NCBI RefSeq assembly: GCF_012720115.1
Contig: NZ_VNWN01000002.1
Coordinates: forward strand, 1,178,001-1,242,000
Length of the DNA: 64,000 bases
Direction: 5' to 3'
Origin: Sneathiella chinensis
GTDB lineage: Bacteria; Pseudomonadota; Alphaproteobacteria; Sneathiellales; Sneathiellaceae
Shown: positions 17,221 through 25,542 of the stretch, in pieces
Layout: each line of letters starts with the position of its first letter
How positions within the stretch are numbered: the first letter of the stretch is position 1
Notes under the pieces: model-generated
Told to the model about the DNA's origin: nothing
Seen by the model: the letters and a program-made list of their open reading frames with translations, nothing else
Database searches by the model: none
Translations under genes and position numbers: made by a program

Positions 17221-17832
17221 TTGACTGAAACTCTCAAGGCAGGGAAAAACGCAGAACGGTCTGCCCGCATGCGCGAGCGTATCTTGTGTGCCACCCTTGA
17301 TCATATCTTTGAATGCGGGTTTGTTGCGGCGTCAACGCCGGCCATCGTCAAGCGGGCCGGTGTCTCTCGGGGGGCCATGCTGCATCATTTTCCAACAAAG
17401 GAACTGCTGATTGCTTCGGCGATTGAAAAACTTCTGGAAGATGAGATTGAGGATTTGCGCCGGGTCGCGGCGGCCTTCGCCGAGCATGAAACGACCATTG
17501 ACGATTTTGTGGATGATATGTGGAAGCGGTTCTCCGGTCGTCTGTTCATGATTACGCTGGACTTCCTGAGCTACGCACGGACGGATGAGAAGATGCGCGA
17601 GGCACTGATCCCGGTCAGCCTCAATTTCCATAAATCCCTGAACGATATCTGGAAGCAGTTCTTCCGATATGAAGAGAAATCCGAGGAACAGGTTCAGATA
17701 TTGCTGAATACCACCCTGTGCCTGATGCGGGGCATGGGGGCGCAAACGGTGATCCGTGAAGATGCCGCCTATTTCGATGCCATCCGCAACAACTGGAAAC
17801 TGATTTTGCACAGCCAACTGGATAGTGCCTGA
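17221..17832 (+). CDS. TetR-family transcriptional regulator
   Basis: Encodes 203 residues from a TTG start supported by GGGGGGAGGA ending 4 nt upstream. The N-terminal helix-turn-helix is clear: MRERILCATLDHIFECGF, then STPAIVKRAGVSRGAMLHHF, and the third helix with KELLIASAIEKLL. The remainder is helical and should form the ligand pocket. It lies inside the TRAP island, between dctP2 and dctQ2, and probably responds to the transported compound or a product. No clear operator could be identified. Confidence 0.9.
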   Translation: MTETLKAGKNAERSARMRERILCATLDHIFECGFVAASTPAIVKRAGVSRGAMLHHFPTKELLIASAIEKLLEDEIEDLRRVAAAFAEHETTIDDFVDDMWKRFSGRLFMITLDFLSYARTDEKMREALIPVSLNFHKSLNDIWKQFFRYEEKSEEQVQILLNTTLCLMRGMGAQTVIREDAAYFDAIRNNWKLILHSQLDSA

Positions 17833-17861
17833 GCGGGGGCAGGGGGCAAATCGGGGGGATT

Positions 17862-18407
17862 ATGGGAGAGAGAATACCGCCACTTCAGCGGTTGGAGCAT
17901 GGTTTGAACAGGGTGACGCGGCTTCTGGCGGTCGTCTGCGGTTTTTTCCTCGTGCTGATGATGGTGCATGTGGGGGCGGATATCGCGCTGAAACTGCTGT
18001 TCAATGCGCCGTTGGTTGGCACGCTGGAGACGGTTTCCTATTACTACATGGTGGGCATTGTTTTTCTGGCCCTGCCCTTTGTGGAACTGCGAAGGGAGCA
18101 TGTGGCGGTTGACCTGTTTTTCGTCAAGCTGCCACAAGGGGCGCAGGTTGTCGTATATGCGGCAGGAATGGTGCTGGCGGCGGGATATTACGGTCTCTTT
18201 TGTTTCCAGACCACGCTTGATGCCCTGAAGGCAACAGCGCAGCGGGAAACGGTCATGGCCAATTTCCTGTTCTATGTCTGGCCAAGCCGATGGGCGCTGT
18301 CTGTCGGGAGCGGGATTTTGTCGCTGATGCTTCTGCTGAAAGCGGTGGCGGCGATCGTCCGGCACAAGGTCGATGACGCCGGCGATGTGGTGGAGGGGAT
18401 GACATGA
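17862..18407 (+). CDS. dctQ: TRAP transporter small permease (DctQ family), system 2
   Basis: Encodes 181 residues with four hydrophobic helices (about 24-45, 52-75, 92-117 and 135-158). The helix-2 region reads TLETVSYYYMVGIVFLALPF and is followed by ELRREHVAVDLFF, a strong DctQ motif. It starts about 30 nt after tetR, and its stop overlaps dctM2 by 4 nt (ATGA), so the two permease subunits are coupled in translation. Confidence 0.9.
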   Translation: MGERIPPLQRLEHGLNRVTRLLAVVCGFFLVLMMVHVGADIALKLLFNAPLVGTLETVSYYYMVGIVFLALPFVELRREHVAVDLFFVKLPQGAQVVVYAAGMVLAAGYYGLFCFQTTLDALKATAQRETVMANFLFYVWPSRWALSVGSGILSLMLLLKAVAAIVRHKVDDAGDVVEGMT

Positions 18408-19759
18408 GCGCCACAATGATCGGGGCATCCGGTATTTTCCTGACCCTGTTTCTGATGGCAGCGCGTGTTCCCATAGCGGTCGCGCTGGGGGCGGTTTCCA
18501 TTGGTGGGATCATGCTGTTGATCGATACAAGGGCCGGGATGGGGATTGTATCCGGGGTTCCGTTCAACTTTATCGGCAACTGGGCATTGACGGCGGTGCC
18601 GATGTTTTTGCTGATGGGCTATATCTGTACAACCACCGGTATGACCAATGGCCTGTTTCGGGCCATGCGTATTCTTCTGTCCCGCTTGCCGGGGGGACTG
18701 GCAATTACCGGCGTTGCCGCCAGCGCGTTGTTCGCGGCAGCCTCTGGCTCCAGCGTGGCAACCTCGTCCGCCATGGCCCGTATCGCCGTGCCGGAGATGT
18801 TGAAATACCGGTATGATCCCGCCTTGGCCAGCGGTGTGATCGCCGCGTCGGGAACGTTGGGATCGCTGATCCCGCCCAGCATCCTGATGGTGCTGTATGG
18901 CATTTATGCCGAGGTTTCCATTGGCAAGCTGTTCATTGCCGGGTTTCTGCCGGGCCTGTTATCAGCGGCCTTGTATATGGGGATGATTGCCCTTCGCTGC
19001 CGCTTGAACCCGGCCTTGGCCGGAGGGGCGGCGGGTGCCGGTGGTGCTGGTGCCGCTGGCGGGGCCTTGGAAAATGTGCATTATTCCCTGAAGGAAAAAC
19101 TGGACGCCTTGAAAGAAGTATGGCCGCTGCCTGTGCTGATTTTTTGTGTTCTCGGCGGAATTTTTACCGGGCTGTTTTCCCCAACAGAGGCGGGGGCCGT
19201 GGGGGCCATTATTGCGGTGGTGATTGCGATCCTGCGGGGGCAGATGTCCCTGTCCGCTTTTCGGGAGGCCGTGGTTTTCTCCATTCTTGGAACCTCCAGT
19301 ATCTTTGCCATTCTGATCGGGACCCTGTTTTTTACCCGTTTTTTGGCGTTAAGCGGGTTGCCATCCGATCTGGCCGATCTGGTTCTGTCGGTTACCGGCG
19401 GGAACCCGTACCTGATCATCGCTGGGGTGGCGGTTATCTATGTGGTTCTCGGGATGTTCGTGGAATCCATCGGTCTGATGCTGCTGACCCTGCCCATTGT
19501 GCTGCCGCTGGTGACAGGGGCGGACATGAACCTGATCTGGTTCGGAATTATTGTCATCAAGCTGCTGGAAATCGGCTTGGTCACGCCGCCGATCGGATTG
19601 AACGTCTATGTGATCAAGGGGGCGCTCGGGACCTCCATTCCCATACAGACCATATTCAAGGGGGTTGCATGGTTCATTGTCATGGATGTTGTTGCCTTGC
19701 TGTTGCTGGTCATGTTCCCGTCCCTGTCCATCTTCCTGCCGGAATTCATGTGGCAGTAA
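18404..19759 (+). CDS. dctM: TRAP transporter large permease (DctM family), system 2
   Basis: Encodes 451 residues with about twelve helices. Motifs include ASALFAAASGSSVATSSAMA near residue 104, ASGTLGSLIPPSILMVLYGI near residue 147, TGLFSPTEAGAVGAI near residue 257 and GLVTPPIGLNVYVIKGALG near residue 393. A Gly/Ala run (GGAAGAGGAGAAGGA) near residue 208 is a flexible cytoplasmic linker not seen in the system 1 protein. This copy presumably works with the dctP2 product. Confidence 0.92.
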   Translation: MSATMIGASGIFLTLFLMAARVPIAVALGAVSIGGIMLLIDTRAGMGIVSGVPFNFIGNWALTAVPMFLLMGYICTTTGMTNGLFRAMRILLSRLPGGLAITGVAASALFAAASGSSVATSSAMARIAVPEMLKYRYDPALASGVIAASGTLGSLIPPSILMVLYGIYAEVSIGKLFIAGFLPGLLSAALYMGMIALRCRLNPALAGGAAGAGGAGAAGGALENVHYSLKEKLDALKEVWPLPVLIFCVLGGIFTGLFSPTEAGAVGAIIAVVIAILRGQMSLSAFREAVVFSILGTSSIFAILIGTLFFTRFLALSGLPSDLADLVLSVTGGNPYLIIAGVAVIYVVLGMFVESIGLMLLTLPIVLPLVTGADMNLIWFGIIVIKLLEIGLVTPPIGLNVYVIKGALGTSIPIQTIFKGVAWFIVMDVVALLLLVMFPSLSIFLPEFMWQ

Positions 19760-19851
19760 CCCTGTGCCGTTCTGGCGAGCCCGGTAAACCAATAGGGCCT
19801 GAACGCCGATTGTGGTAAAATGCCGCTTTCTGCAAGGCGGGGGGCGACTTT

Positions 19852-20529
19852 ATGCGACAGATTTTCTTGTTCCATCAAGGGCGGGAAAAACGCCTGCTTT
19901 TGTTTGCAGGTGTAATTGCCATATCGGTCCTGTTGCAGTGTTTCATCGTCCGGCCGTCCAATGCGGCGGGCACGATGATCGGAACGGTGCTGACCCTGCA
20001 CAAGACCGTATCTGTGGCACGGCGGGGGCGATCCCTGCCCTTGCGGCAGGGGGATCAGGTTTTCCGGGGGGACCGGATTGAAACCGGCACCGCCGCCCGC
20101 CTTGAAATCGGCTTTATTGATGAAACCCGTCTCTATCTTGGGGAACGGACCCGCGTTGATCTCGACGATTTTGACATTGCCCCGGCATCGCGGTCCGGAA
20201 AACTGTTCTTTGATATCCTCAACGGGGCTTTTCGCCTTGTGACAGGCCGGATCGGGAAGGCCGACCGGGCGGATGTGGTAGTGCGGACCCCCTTCGCGCA
20301 TATCGGGGTGCGGGGAACAGACTTTTTTGCCGGACCGGCCCTTGGCCAGTATGGGGTTTTGCTGCTGAAAGGCGAAATTGAGGTGTTCAACACGGCCGGC
20401 CGCCGCCGCCTGACCGGGGAGGGAACCGGTGTAAACCTGATTGCAGAGGACGTACCGCCCAGCCCGGTTGTCCCATGGGGCGCCGCCCGCGCCCAGGCGG
20501 CCTTGGCTTCTGTCCAGCCGCAACCTTAA
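19852..20529 (+). CDS. Exported FecR-domain protein
   Basis: Encodes 225 residues. After a short basic N-terminus, LLLFAGVIAISVLLQCFIV forms a signal-anchor or uncleaved signal. The FecR fold follows: GTVLTLHKTVSVARRG, LRQGDQVFRGDRIETG near residue 65, ARLEIGFIDETRLYLG, and RTPFAHIGVRGTDFFAG near residue 145. It lacks the anti-sigma N-terminal domain and no sigma gene is adjacent, so it is not a classical FecR signal transducer. Proteins of this kind are usually periplasmic structural or binding modules. It follows dctM2 by about 90 nt. Confidence 0.85.
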   Translation: MRQIFLFHQGREKRLLLFAGVIAISVLLQCFIVRPSNAAGTMIGTVLTLHKTVSVARRGRSLPLRQGDQVFRGDRIETGTAARLEIGFIDETRLYLGERTRVDLDDFDIAPASRSGKLFFDILNGAFRLVTGRIGKADRADVVVRTPFAHIGVRGTDFFAGPALGQYGVLLLKGEIEVFNTAGRRRLTGEGTGVNLIAEDVPPSPVVPWGAARAQAALASVQPQP

Positions 20530-20937
20530 GGAACAGCGGAACACCCGGTGCCAAAGGAACAGGATCAACTGTGGAGGGGGCAATGATTCTTTTTACCCTG
20601 TTTCCCTTCGGGCAGAGGCAACTTTTGTTTTTTGAATAGATATTATTTTTTGTTCGGAATGCCGTTCTGGCCTCATGAATCCTCCCTCTTTCTCCCCTTT
20701 GGTTTTGTTGTTGTAATATTTAATTTTATTATATTCGCGGTAAGGGATGATACGTATTTTCCTGCCCGCCAAATACCGCTTCAATGCCACAGGAAGCCGA
20801 TGTCCCCGTTGGAGAAAGGGGCCGGTTTTGCCGGGCAGGGAGCATTTTCATAGTCAGAGTTTCACCCCGTCCGGCCGACAGCGTTGGAAGGTTACCAAGG
20901 CGTAACCCTATTGTTTGGCACGAAGGGAAGGGACAGG
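20530..20937. promoter_or_regulatory. Regulatory region upstream of the dpp-like ABC operon
   Basis: This 408-bp region has no convincing gene; its middle (20635-20760) is AT-rich. Two candidate operators stand out. ATACGTAT at 20750-20757 sits within TACGTATTTT, which recurs identically upstream of the DUF917 operon at 27555-27564. The perfect inverted repeat GGTTAC-N6-GTAACC at 20890-20907 lies 30 bp before the start codon. TTCAAT at 20780-20785 could be a weak -10 box at the same distance from TACGTA as at the DUF917 promoter. These elements could link the operon to the AroM-LuxR regulator encoded at its far end. Confidence 0.5.
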
Positions 20938-22545
20938 ATGGAACTCAGGAAACGAACATCGGGAACAGTGTTGACGATGTGTCTGGCGGCGGGCCTTCTG
21001 CTGTCTGGCGGGACCGCTGGCATGCAGGAAGCGGCGGCCTTTGAACGGGTGAACGGGGAGAAAATACTGGTTGTTGCAGGACGTCAGCCGGTGGATACCC
21101 TTGACCCCAGTATCAAGTATAATGCGTCCATCCGAATGATGCAGCAGGCCCTGTATGACGGCCTTGTGAAATATCAGGGAAGCCCGGCAGAGATCGTTCC
21201 GTGGCTGGCCGAAAGCTGGGACAAAAGTGAGGATGGCAAGGTCTGGACATTCTCGCTGGTGAAGAATGCAACCTTCCATAATGGAGACCCTGTCACCGCC
21301 GCTGCCGTGAAATTTTCCTTTGAGCGTACATTGGGTCTGAAGAAGGGGCCTTCATGGATGCTGGCGGATTTCCTGAAGCCGGAAGGGATCGAGGTTGTGG
21401 ACGATCACACCCTTCGGTTTACTTTGGAAAAACCCTATGCGGCATTTCTATCGTTCCTGCCCTGGTGGTATGTGATGAACCCGGCCCAGATCGCGGCCAA
21501 TGAAGTGGATGGGGATCAGGGCCAGAAGTGGCTGACCACGAATGCCGCCGGAAGCGGGCCGTACAAGTTGAAACGGTTTGAACAGGGCCGCCTTTACGAG
21601 GTCGAACGGGTCAAGGACTACTGGAAAGGGGCCAGCGGCAGCGAAAGCATTGGTGGTATCGTTTATAAGCTGGTTCGGGAAACATCGGCCCAGCGGGCCG
21701 CCCTGCTGCGCGGTGAGGCCGATATTGTCCTGAACCTGTCGCCCGACGAGTTCGAGCAGGTCAAGAAAGCCAAGGGGGTCAAGACATCCACCGACCCGGC
21801 GCTGACCTCGTTCGGTTTGAAGTTCAATACGCAGGGAAAGTATATGTCCGACAAGAACCTGCGAAAGGCGGTGGCCTATGCGTTTGACTATGACTCGCTG
21901 ATTGCCCTGTTCAACAACAATGCGGTGCTGCAGACAAGTCCCTTTACCGATGCGGTGAAAGGCAAGATCAGTGTTGCCGATATCCCGCGTCAGGATCTGG
22001 AGAAAGCCAAGCAATATCTGGCAAAGTCCAACTGGCCGGACGGCGGGATCGAACTTGAATATGTCTTCGTTCAGGGCTTTGAGGCCACCCGGCAGATAGG
22101 GCTTGTCCTGATGGATACCCTGAAAGGCCTGAATATCAAGGTCAAGCTGGTGCCCCTGACTTGGCCGAATATTGTGGCCCGTGGTTCCAAGCCGGAGACA
22201 GCCGCCGATATTACGGCCATCTTCACAACGCCGGTGTCCGTGGACCCGGATGCGGTGGCCTATCAGTATCACCCCAAGTCATGGGGGCAGTATTACGGTA
22301 CTCATTTCTATGACAATCCAAAGGTAAAGGGCCTGATTGAAAAAGCCCGTTACATGACGGACTGGCAACAGCGGGCGCCGATCTATGCGGATATCCAGAA
22401 GATGATCGTGGAGGACCAACCCGAAATCTTTGGCATGATGCGCAACCGCATGGTCGCCTATCGGGATTATGTCACGGGCTTCCAGTACAGCCCGGTCCGA
22501 ATGACGACCGAGATCGACTTCTACGGTCTCGGGATTGGCGAGTAA
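20938..22545 (+). CDS. ABC transporter substrate-binding protein (peptide/nickel, SBP family 5)
   Basis: Encodes 535 residues starting MELRKRTSGTVLTMCLAAGL, a signal peptide ending near QEAAAFE. Family-5 features include LDPSIKYNASIRMMQQALYD near residue 62, AESWDKSEDGKVWTFSL near residue 93, AAVKFSFERTLG near residue 122 and GSGPYKLKRFEQG near residue 205. Periplasmic, it binds oligopeptides or opine- and amide-like compounds. ATG 20938 is used because the signal peptide begins there; an earlier in-frame start at 20884 adds a non-signal stretch overlapping the GGTTAC operator. It is the first gene of a five-gene importer operon. Confidence 0.93.
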   Translation: MELRKRTSGTVLTMCLAAGLLLSGGTAGMQEAAAFERVNGEKILVVAGRQPVDTLDPSIKYNASIRMMQQALYDGLVKYQGSPAEIVPWLAESWDKSEDGKVWTFSLVKNATFHNGDPVTAAAVKFSFERTLGLKKGPSWMLADFLKPEGIEVVDDHTLRFTLEKPYAAFLSFLPWWYVMNPAQIAANEVDGDQGQKWLTTNAAGSGPYKLKRFEQGRLYEVERVKDYWKGASGSESIGGIVYKLVRETSAQRAALLRGEADIVLNLSPDEFEQVKKAKGVKTSTDPALTSFGLKFNTQGKYMSDKNLRKAVAYAFDYDSLIALFNNNAVLQTSPFTDAVKGKISVADIPRQDLEKAKQYLAKSNWPDGGIELEYVFVQGFEATRQIGLVLMDTLKGLNIKVKLVPLTWPNIVARGSKPETAADITAIFTTPVSVDPDAVAYQYHPKSWGQYYGTHFYDNPKVKGLIEKARYMTDWQQRAPIYADIQKMIVEDQPEIFGMMRNRMVAYRDYVTGFQYSPVRMTTEIDFYGLGIGE

Positions 22546-22552
22546 GGGGCGG

Positions 22553-22588
22553 GGCAACCGCCAAGCCTTCCGGGCTTTGGCGGTTGCC
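22553..22588 (+). other. Very strong intercistronic stem-loop after the SBP gene
   Basis: GGCAACCGCCAAGCC (22553-22567) pairs with GGCTTTGGCGGTTGCC (22573-22588): 15 bp with one bulged T and a 5-nt loop. It starts 7 nt after the binding-protein stop and ends 20 nt before the permease start. AACCTTTTGAAAGG follows, with no real T tract. It probably stabilises the SBP message and cuts read-through into the permease genes, as between malE and malF. Confidence 0.8.
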
Positions 22589-22608
22589 AACCTTTTGAAA
22601 GGGTTGTC

Positions 22609-23619
22609 ATGCTGAGTATGTTTTTGAAGCGCAGTGTCCTGATGCTGGGAATGCTGCTCGGGTTGTTGGTCATCACCTTCCTGATTTCCCATGTGACACC
22701 GGGGGATCCGGCGGCGCTCGCTGCGGGGCCGGATGCAACAACGGAGATGATCGAGCAAATCCGGACCGAACGGGGATTTGACAAACCGGTCATCCAGCAG
22801 TTCTTCCTGTATGCCTTTGGCATTCTGCAGGGGGATTTCGGGACCTCCATTCATACAACCCATGAAGTCTTTGACGATATTGTCGCCTTCTTCCCCGCTA
22901 CGTTCGAGCTGGTGGTCTTTTCAATCCTGATTGCCATTCTTCTCGGTATTCCGCTTGGGGTGATCTCGGCGGTTACCCAGAACAGCTGGATTGATAACGT
23001 GATCCGCATTGTTTGCTCATCGGGGGTGGGATTGCCCATGTTCTGGCTGGGCCTGATGTTGCAATTGTATTTCGGCCTGCAACTGGGCTGGTTTCCGCTT
23101 GGCGGGCGGTTGGACCTGATGACCGATCCGCCAATGACCATCACTGGCCTGTATCTGATTGATGCGCTTCTGACCTTGAATTTCCCGGTTTTTCTTGAGG
23201 CGCTGCATCACATCATTCTGCCCGCGGTGGCGCTGTGTTTCCCGGCGCTGGCCTCAATCATTCGGGTGAACCGGGCCGAGATGCTGGAGACCCTGACACA
23301 GGATTATATCGTCAATGCCCGGGCGCAGGGAATTTCGGTCCTGCGCATTATCGGTCTTTACGCCCTCAAGAATTCCATCCTGCCCACGCTGGCGCTGATT
23401 GGCCTGCGATTTGGCTGGATGTTGGGTGGAACGGTGCTGGTTGAGTCGGTTTTCGACTGGCCCGGTATTGGCCTATACACGGTGCAGGCGGCGACCGCAT
23501 CGGATTTTGAGCCTGTCATGGCGGCGACCCTTGTCCTGGGGGCGTGGTTCATGTTCGCCAATTTCCTCATTGATCTTCTTTATGGCTGGATGGACCCGCG
23601 GGTCCTGAAGAAAGGGTAG
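22609..23619 (+). CDS. ABC transporter permease (DppB/OppB type)
   Basis: Encodes 336 residues with six helices. It starts MLSMFLKRSVLMLGMLLGLL and has the DppB motif LISHVTPGDPAALAAGPDA near residue 24. The inner-membrane EAA loop is RVNRAEMLETLTQDYIVNARAQG (only part of the loop is conserved in every homologue), near residues 222-245, followed by LKNSILPTLALIGLRFGWML. It pairs with the next gene's product to form the channel. It begins directly after the strong intercistronic hairpin. Confidence 0.92.
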   Translation: MLSMFLKRSVLMLGMLLGLLVITFLISHVTPGDPAALAAGPDATTEMIEQIRTERGFDKPVIQQFFLYAFGILQGDFGTSIHTTHEVFDDIVAFFPATFELVVFSILIAILLGIPLGVISAVTQNSWIDNVIRIVCSSGVGLPMFWLGLMLQLYFGLQLGWFPLGGRLDLMTDPPMTITGLYLIDALLTLNFPVFLEALHHIILPAVALCFPALASIIRVNRAEMLETLTQDYIVNARAQGISVLRIIGLYALKNSILPTLALIGLRFGWMLGGTVLVESVFDWPGIGLYTVQAATASDFEPVMAATLVLGAWFMFANFLIDLLYGWMDPRVLKKG

Positions 23620-23629
23620 TGCGCGTACC

Positions 23630-24535
23630 ATGACGGCAACGGAACAGACAAACGAGCCCGGCTGGCGGGAGCGTCATGCCAGTACGATCCGGATGGCGCG
23701 GCTGTATGCGCGGACCTTCCGGAATAACGGCTCTGCCATGCTGGGGCTTGGGATCATAACCGTTTTCCTGCTGGCGGTCCTGCTGGGGCCGTGGATCGTG
23801 CCCTATCCTGAGGATGCGACCGGGGCCATTAACCTTGCCAACAAGCTGCAACCGCCCAGTGCCAGCCACTGGTTCGGGACGGATGAGGTGGGCAGCGATG
23901 TCTTTACACGGGTCGTGATCGGCGCACGGGTGTCCTTGCAGATCGGTTTGATCGTCACGGGGATTGCCATGTTCATCGGTGTTCCCCTTGGCATCATCGC
24001 CGGATTTGTGGGTGGCTGGGTCGAGGAAGCGATCATGCGTGTCACCGATGTGTTCCTGTCTGTTCCGGGCCTTATTCTGGCGATTGCGATTGCCGGGGTT
24101 CTGGGGCCGGGTATTTTTAATGCCATGCTGGCCCTGTCGCTGGTGTGGTGGCCGGGATATGTGCGGCTGATCCAGGCGAAGACCCTGTCATTGAAAAGCG
24201 CAATTTATGTGGATGCCGCCCGTTCCATCGGGGCAGGGCGGTTGCGTATCGTGTTTGTTCATATCCTTCCAAACTGCCTGTCTCCCATTATTGTCAAGGG
24301 CAGTATGGATATGGGGATGGCCATACTGGGCGCCGCCAGCCTTGGCTTTTTGGGGCTGGGCGCCCAGCCTCCCTATCCTGAATGGGGTGCCATGATCAGT
24401 GTCGGGCGGAATTACCTTCCCGATTGGTGGTGGTATTCGTTCTTTCCGGGAATGGCCATTTTCCTGACGGTCCTTGGCTTCAATCTGCTGGGGGATGGCC
24501 TGCGCGATATTCTTGATCCGAAGGGGAGGGAATGA
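23630..24535 (+). CDS. ABC transporter permease (DppC/OppC type)
   Basis: Encodes 301 residues. A cytoplasmic N-terminus is followed by FRNNGSAMLGLGIITVFLLA and the DppC motif SHWFGTDEVGSDVFTRVVIG near residue 80. The coupling loop is KSAIYVDAARSIGAGRLRIV near residue 190, and GLGAQPPYPEWGAMISVGRN near residue 242 is also characteristic. It starts 10 nt after the first permease gene, and its stop overlaps the ATPase start (ATGATG), so translation is coupled. Confidence 0.92.
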   Translation: MTATEQTNEPGWRERHASTIRMARLYARTFRNNGSAMLGLGIITVFLLAVLLGPWIVPYPEDATGAINLANKLQPPSASHWFGTDEVGSDVFTRVVIGARVSLQIGLIVTGIAMFIGVPLGIIAGFVGGWVEEAIMRVTDVFLSVPGLILAIAIAGVLGPGIFNAMLALSLVWWPGYVRLIQAKTLSLKSAIYVDAARSIGAGRLRIVFVHILPNCLSPIIVKGSMDMGMAILGAASLGFLGLGAQPPYPEWGAMISVGRNYLPDWWWYSFFPGMAIFLTVLGFNLLGDGLRDILDPKGRE

Positions 24536-25542
24536 TGGAAAAACCACTTCTGGAAATTCGGGACTATCGGCTGAATTTTAATACGTTCGATGGCGTTTAT
24601 CATGCGCTGGATGGGGTTAATTTGTCCGTTGTGGCGGGGCAGAGCCTCGGGATTGTCGGGGAAACCGGCTGCGGAAAATCGGTGACGGTCCGGAATGTGC
24701 TGGGTCTTTTACCCAGCCCGCCAGCCGACGTCATTTCCGGGGAAATCCTGTACCGGGGAAAAGACCTTCTGCGGGTTGACCAGAAAGAGATGCAGCGCAT
24801 CCGCGGCAGCGAAATCGCCATGATCTTTCAGGACCCGATGACTTATCTCAACCCGGTGTTTTCCATCGGCACCCAGATGGTGGACGCCATTATGGCGCAA
24901 CAGAAATCCCTGCCACGGGAACAGCGGAAAAACAAACGTGAAGCCCGGCAGCATGCCATTGCCATGCTGGAAAAGGTTCATCTGCCAAACCCGGAAAAGC
25001 AGATTGACCGATACCCCCATGAACTGTCTGGCGGGATGCGGCAGCGGGTTCTGATTGCCATGGCCCTGTCCGGGGCGCCGAAGCTGTTGATCGCCGATGA
25101 GCCGACAACCGCACTGGATGTCACGATACAGGCCCAGATTTTGGATCTGATTGCCGAACTGGTGGAAGACATGGGGTTGTCCGTGATCCTGATTACCCAT
25201 GATCTTGGGGTCGTTGCCAAGATTTGTGACCGGGTGGCAGTGATGTACGCGGGACAGGTTGTCGAATATGGATCGGTCGATGATGTGTTCACCCGTCCGC
25301 GGCACCCGTATACGGAAGGGTTGTTGCGTTCGATCCCCCATCCGGGGCGACCGCCGGAAAGCCTATCGGGCATTCCCGGATTTCTTCCCAACCTGTTGTC
25401 GCCGCCCAAGGGATGCCGGTTCTTTGAACGCTGTCCCAAGGCGCTGGAAAAGTGCCGGGAAACCCCGCCCCGGATCAGCCGCCCGGAAAAAGGGGCGGAA
25501 GCTCTTTGCCATTTATATTCAGAGGAGAGGGGCGATGCTTGA
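24532..25542 (+). CDS. ABC transporter ATP-binding protein (DppD/OppD type)
   Basis: Encodes 336 residues. Walker A is GETGCGKS (about residues 39-46), the signature is LSGGMRQRV near residue 163, and Walker B is LLIADEPTTALD near residue 183. The C-terminal oligopeptide extension contains the iron-sulphur-type cysteines of this subfamily (CRFFERCPKALEKC). Two consecutive ATGs (24532 and 24535) are both possible; the first overlaps the upstream TGA by two bases and has AGGGGAGGG beside it. It energises the importer together with the next ATPase. Confidence 0.93.
   Translation: MMEKPLLEIRDYRLNFNTFDGVYHALDGVNLSVVAGQSLGIVGETGCGKSVTVRNVLGLLPSPPADVISGEILYRGKDLLRVDQKEMQRIRGSEIAMIFQDPMTYLNPVFSIGTQMVDAIMAQQKSLPREQRKNKREARQHAIAMLEKVHLPNPEKQIDRYPHELSGGMRQRVLIAMALSGAPKLLIADEPTTALDVTIQAQILDLIAELVEDMGLSVILITHDLGVVAKICDRVAVMYAGQVVEYGSVDDVFTRPRHPYTEGLLRSIPHPGRPPESLSGIPGFLPNLLSPPKGCRFFERCPKALEKCRETPPRISRPEKGAEALCHLYSEERGDA

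Noticed and set aside
18998-19070. Gly/Ala-rich stretch in dctM2 as a frameshift or assembly error.
   Set aside because: Frame and all downstream DctM motifs are intact, so it is read as a flexible loop.
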